Source: Pantoea vagans (GTDB taxonomy: Bacteria; Pseudomonadota; Gammaproteobacteria; Enterobacterales; Enterobacteriaceae). From it: 64,000 nucleotides of DNA. Made by a program: the position numbers and the translations under genes. The notes under the pieces are model-generated. The model worked only from the letters and a program-made list of their open reading frames with translations. It had not been told where the DNA came from and made no database searches. Shown in pieces: positions 62,051 to 64,000 of the stretch. Location of the stretch: positions 2,294,001 through 2,358,000 of the forward strand of contig NZ_CP038853.1 in NCBI RefSeq assembly GCF_004792415.1. The letters run 5' to 3'. The first letter of the stretch is position 1. Each line of letters begins with the position of its first letter.

Positions 62051-63478
62051 ATGTCGGCAAATGATAATCCGAAAACCGTTCCGAATGCCCTGCCTGACGG
62101 ATACCGTTTTAATGAATTTGAGATCAAGGAAGTGATCGGAGGCGGCGGCTTCGGCATCGTCTATCGCGCGTGGGATCACCAGCTTGAACGTACTATTGCC
62201 ATTAAAGAGTATATGCCCGTGTCGCTGGCTGTCCGTGCCGCCGACTTAACGCTGGAGCTGCGCGGTGAACGTTTCCAGAAGCTGTTTAATGCCGGGCTGA
62301 CCAGCTTTATTCAGGAAGCGCGTCTGCTGGCTCGCTTCAATCATCCCGGTCTGCTGCACGTGCTGCGCTTCTGGGAGCAGAACGGCACCGCCTATATGGG
62401 CACGCTTTACTACAGCGGAATGACGCTGAAAGAGTGGCAGCTGACCAGCCCGGCCTCGATCTCTGAAGCCTGGATCCGCCGCCTGCTGCCGCCGCTGCTG
62501 GGAGCCATCAGCACCATCCATCAGGCCGGCTATCTGCATCGCGACATCTCGCTTGATAATATCCAGATTCAGGAAAACCAGCTGCCGGTGCTGCTGGATT
62601 TCGGCTCGGCGCGTAAAGAGATTGGCAACCTCTCTGACGAAACCGAAATCATGCTTAAACCGGGCTTTGCGCCGATTGAGCAGTACAGCGAAGAAGGCGA
62701 AGTCGAACAGGGACCGTGGACCGATATTTATGCGCTGGGCGCGGTGCTGCACAGCCTGATTACCGGTAATCCACCGCCAGTCAGTGTGGTGCGCTGTATT
62801 GAAGATAATTATCAGCCGCTGGTGGAACGTCAGCCAGAAGGCTACTCGCTGCCGCTGCTGCATGCCATTGACTGCGCGCTGGCCATGAAACCCGGCGATC
62901 GTCCGCAAACGATTGACGCCTTTGCGGCGCTGATTGATCTGCCGGTCAGTGATGTGGAAGCCGTGGTAAACAGCTTCCCGGTGCCGGGCGAGCCGCCTGT
63001 GCTACCCATCGAGGAGCCGGTTGAAGCGGCCCCGCCGGTGGTGATGGCAATGAATCACGCTGCCGCGTCAGCGGAGCCGGTAACGCCGCGCACGGTGCGG
63101 CGGCTGTCGCCAGGCTTGCTGGGGCTGGCTGCCGTGGCGCTTCTGGCCGTGGTCGTCACCGTCTGGCTGGCTAATCGCCACAGTGCCACACCGGAGGTCG
63201 TTAACAACCCGGCAGCCGCGACGCAGGCACCTGCATCAGCTCCGCCGGCAGCCGCCGTGCCTGCTGCCCTGGCGACGGTTTATCTTAAGCTGGAAAGCGG
63301 TGAAAGCGTGGTGCTGAATGGACAGCCGGTTGAGGTCAAACCCGGCAGCAGCGGCTTTGCGGCGCTGAATCTGGCGGCAGGACAGTATAAAATTGATGTC
63401 AAAAATGGCAGCGAAATGCACACGCAGTCCCTGACGATTGATAAGCCGGGCACCTGGCTGATAAATCCGGATAACTAA
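62051..63478 (+). CDS. ppkA: Membrane Ser/Thr protein kinase PpkA
   Basis: This 475-residue Hanks-type kinase has a cytoplasmic domain (about 15-290) with glycine loop GGGGFG (about 30-35) and the ATP Lys in AIKEYM. The catalytic loop HRDISLDN (about 162-169), DFGSAR and activation segment FAPIEQYSEEGEVEQGPWTDIYALG (in segments) follow. All catalytic residues are present. A single transmembrane helix lies at about 355-376 (LLGLAAVALLAVVVTVW). The periplasmic part is Ala/Pro-rich and ends in a PEGA-like domain (LKLESGESVVLNGQPVEV). The start at 62051 has AGAGAG upstream. It should phosphorylate TagH and respond to a periplasmic signal. A terminator ends the operon. Confidence 0.93.
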   Translation: MSANDNPKTVPNALPDGYRFNEFEIKEVIGGGGFGIVYRAWDHQLERTIAIKEYMPVSLAVRAADLTLELRGERFQKLFNAGLTSFIQEARLLARFNHPGLLHVLRFWEQNGTAYMGTLYYSGMTLKEWQLTSPASISEAWIRRLLPPLLGAISTIHQAGYLHRDISLDNIQIQENQLPVLLDFGSARKEIGNLSDETEIMLKPGFAPIEQYSEEGEVEQGPWTDIYALGAVLHSLITGNPPPVSVVRCIEDNYQPLVERQPEGYSLPLLHAIDCALAMKPGDRPQTIDAFAALIDLPVSDVEAVVNSFPVPGEPPVLPIEEPVEAAPPVVMAMNHAAASAEPVTPRTVRRLSPGLLGLAAVALLAVVVTVWLANRHSATPEVVNNPAAATQAPASAPPAAAVPAALATVYLKLESGESVVLNGQPVEVKPGSSGFAALNLAAGQYKIDVKNGSEMHTQSLTIDKPGTWLINPDN

Positions 63479-63494
63479 TCCCCGGATCGATCGT

Positions 63495-63523
63495 AAAAGG
63501 GCGCGACATTGTCGCGCCCTTTT
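63495..63523. terminator. Bidirectional terminator between ppkA and chaC
   Basis: The stem AAAAGGGCGCGAC/GTCGCGCCCTTTT is perfect over 13 bp with a 3-base loop, flanked by A and T runs on both sides. It lies between convergent genes. Confidence 0.92.
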
Positions 63524-63541
63524 CTTTGCGGCCGACCCTGC

Positions 63542-64000
63542 TCAGGCCTGCCTGAGGCAGGATTGCTGCAGCGTCCGCACCTGATGCGCCAGCCGGCTCA
63601 GACTCTCTTCTTCCATGCCGCGCCGGGTCAGTTCTTCTTCCAGCGCAAACAGATACTGTGCATTCGATCCCAGCGGGCCACTCGCTGCGGCAATTAAAGG
63701 CGCAATCGCCTCCGGGCAGGAGTCCGATTCATAGAGCGGATGGCGCGGGTCCATAATAAAGGTCAGCGCAGTGACGCTGCGGCCATCCTCCAGCTGTAAC
63801 TCACACCATGTCGGTAAATAACAGCCGGTGATCATTTCCCGCTTCCACAGCAGCGCCAGCTCTTCATGTAACCGCGCTTCCGGCAGACGAAACGCCAGTC
63901 CCGTCGTGCGGCCACCCTGCTTCAGCGCCAGCATGCGGCCAGGATGCGTGGCGGTGCCACGTCCGGCAATCAGCCGCAGACAGAAAGCGCGATGCCAGCC
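63542..64000 (-). CDS. chaC: Glutathione-specific gamma-glutamylcyclotransferase ChaC (partial)
   Basis: This enzyme degrades glutathione to 5-oxoproline and Cys-Gly in the cytoplasm. The visible 152 residues match the C-terminal two thirds of E. coli ChaC. They include FCLRLIAGRGT at the window edge, MLALKQGGRTTGLAFRLP, LLWKREMITGCYLPTWC (with the catalytic-region Glu), FIMDPRHPLYESD and IAAASGPLGSNAQYLFALEEEL. The N-terminus with the YGSL loop lies beyond 64000. The reading frame is open to the edge. Identification is secure; start unknown. Confidence 0.95.
   Translation of the reverse strand, partial: GWHRAFCLRLIAGRGTATHPGRMLALKQGGRTTGLAFRLPEARLHEELALLWKREMITGCYLPTWCELQLEDGRSVTALTFIMDPRHPLYESDSCPEAIAPLIAAASGPLGSNAQYLFALEEELTRRGMEEESLSRLAHQVRTLQQSCLRQA

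Overview
The window looks like chromosome from a member of the Erwiniaceae, most likely Pantoea or a close relative. The proteins are close to Escherichia coli counterparts and follow an E. coli-like backbone (infC-thrS, ydiY, ydiZ/ghoS-yniA-yniB-yniC, ydjM-tcyP, osmE, nadE, cho, spy, astEBDAC). This backbone is interleaved with genes E. coli K-12 lacks here or has elsewhere. The genus is inferred from content and order; no database search was possible.

Region by region: 1-6.5 kb holds infC (cut by the window edge, AUU start), thrS with a tRNA-like operator, ydiY, a GhoS-family gene without a toxin partner, yniA, yniB and yniC. 6.5-11.5 kb holds kduI-kduD behind a KdgR-like box, ydjM behind a LexA-like box, the cystine symporter tcyP, a small secreted protein and osmE. 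11.8-16.5 kb holds a Bcr/CflA efflux pump, nadE, a YddG-type exporter, the SOS nuclease gene cho (LexA-like box, TTG start) and spy. 16.7-22.9 kb is the arginine succinyltransferase operon astCADBE, read leftward from a near-perfect sigma-54 promoter.

22.9-33.2 kb is a surface and signalling block: a general porin after a long AT-rich control region, a GGDEF-EAL protein, a membrane chemoreceptor with an overlapping small gene, an OhrR-type MarR regulator, a YmgB/AriR-type connector, a soluble PAS-PAS-MCP protein resembling BdlA, and a YchO-type inverse autotransporter. 33.3-40.4 kb is a sugar or polyol operon (two short-chain dehydrogenases around an RbsABC-type transporter and a DUF2291 lipoprotein) with a divergent DeoR-type regulator and two matching candidate operators.

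40.4-42.1 kb is a small accessory island of lower GC: an orphan MazE-like antitoxin with a possible toxin remnant, a HigBA-type toxin-antitoxin pair, and three copies of a dispersed repeat carrying a 21-bp tandem motif (1, 2 and 4 copies). The third copy forms the 3' end of the adjoining uroporphyrinogen methyltransferase gene.

42.0-54.0 kb is the nitrate assimilation operon: nasR, then nasF-nasE-nasD, one giant gene in which NasC and NasB are fused, nasA and cobA. The leader between nasR and nasF shows a sigma-54 promoter, two hairpins with ANTAR-type hexaloops and an overlapping terminator, so the full antitermination circuit can be read from the DNA. 54.5-63.5 kb is a reduced locus derived from a type VI secretion system: an SH3-like lipoprotein, TssL-OmpA, a TssM lacking its C-terminal periplasmic part, TagF, an FHA protein, a PP2C phosphatase, an unknown secreted protein and a membrane Ser/Thr kinase. 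Within the window it has no sheath, tube, baseplate, ClpV or VgrG genes. The window ends inside chaC.
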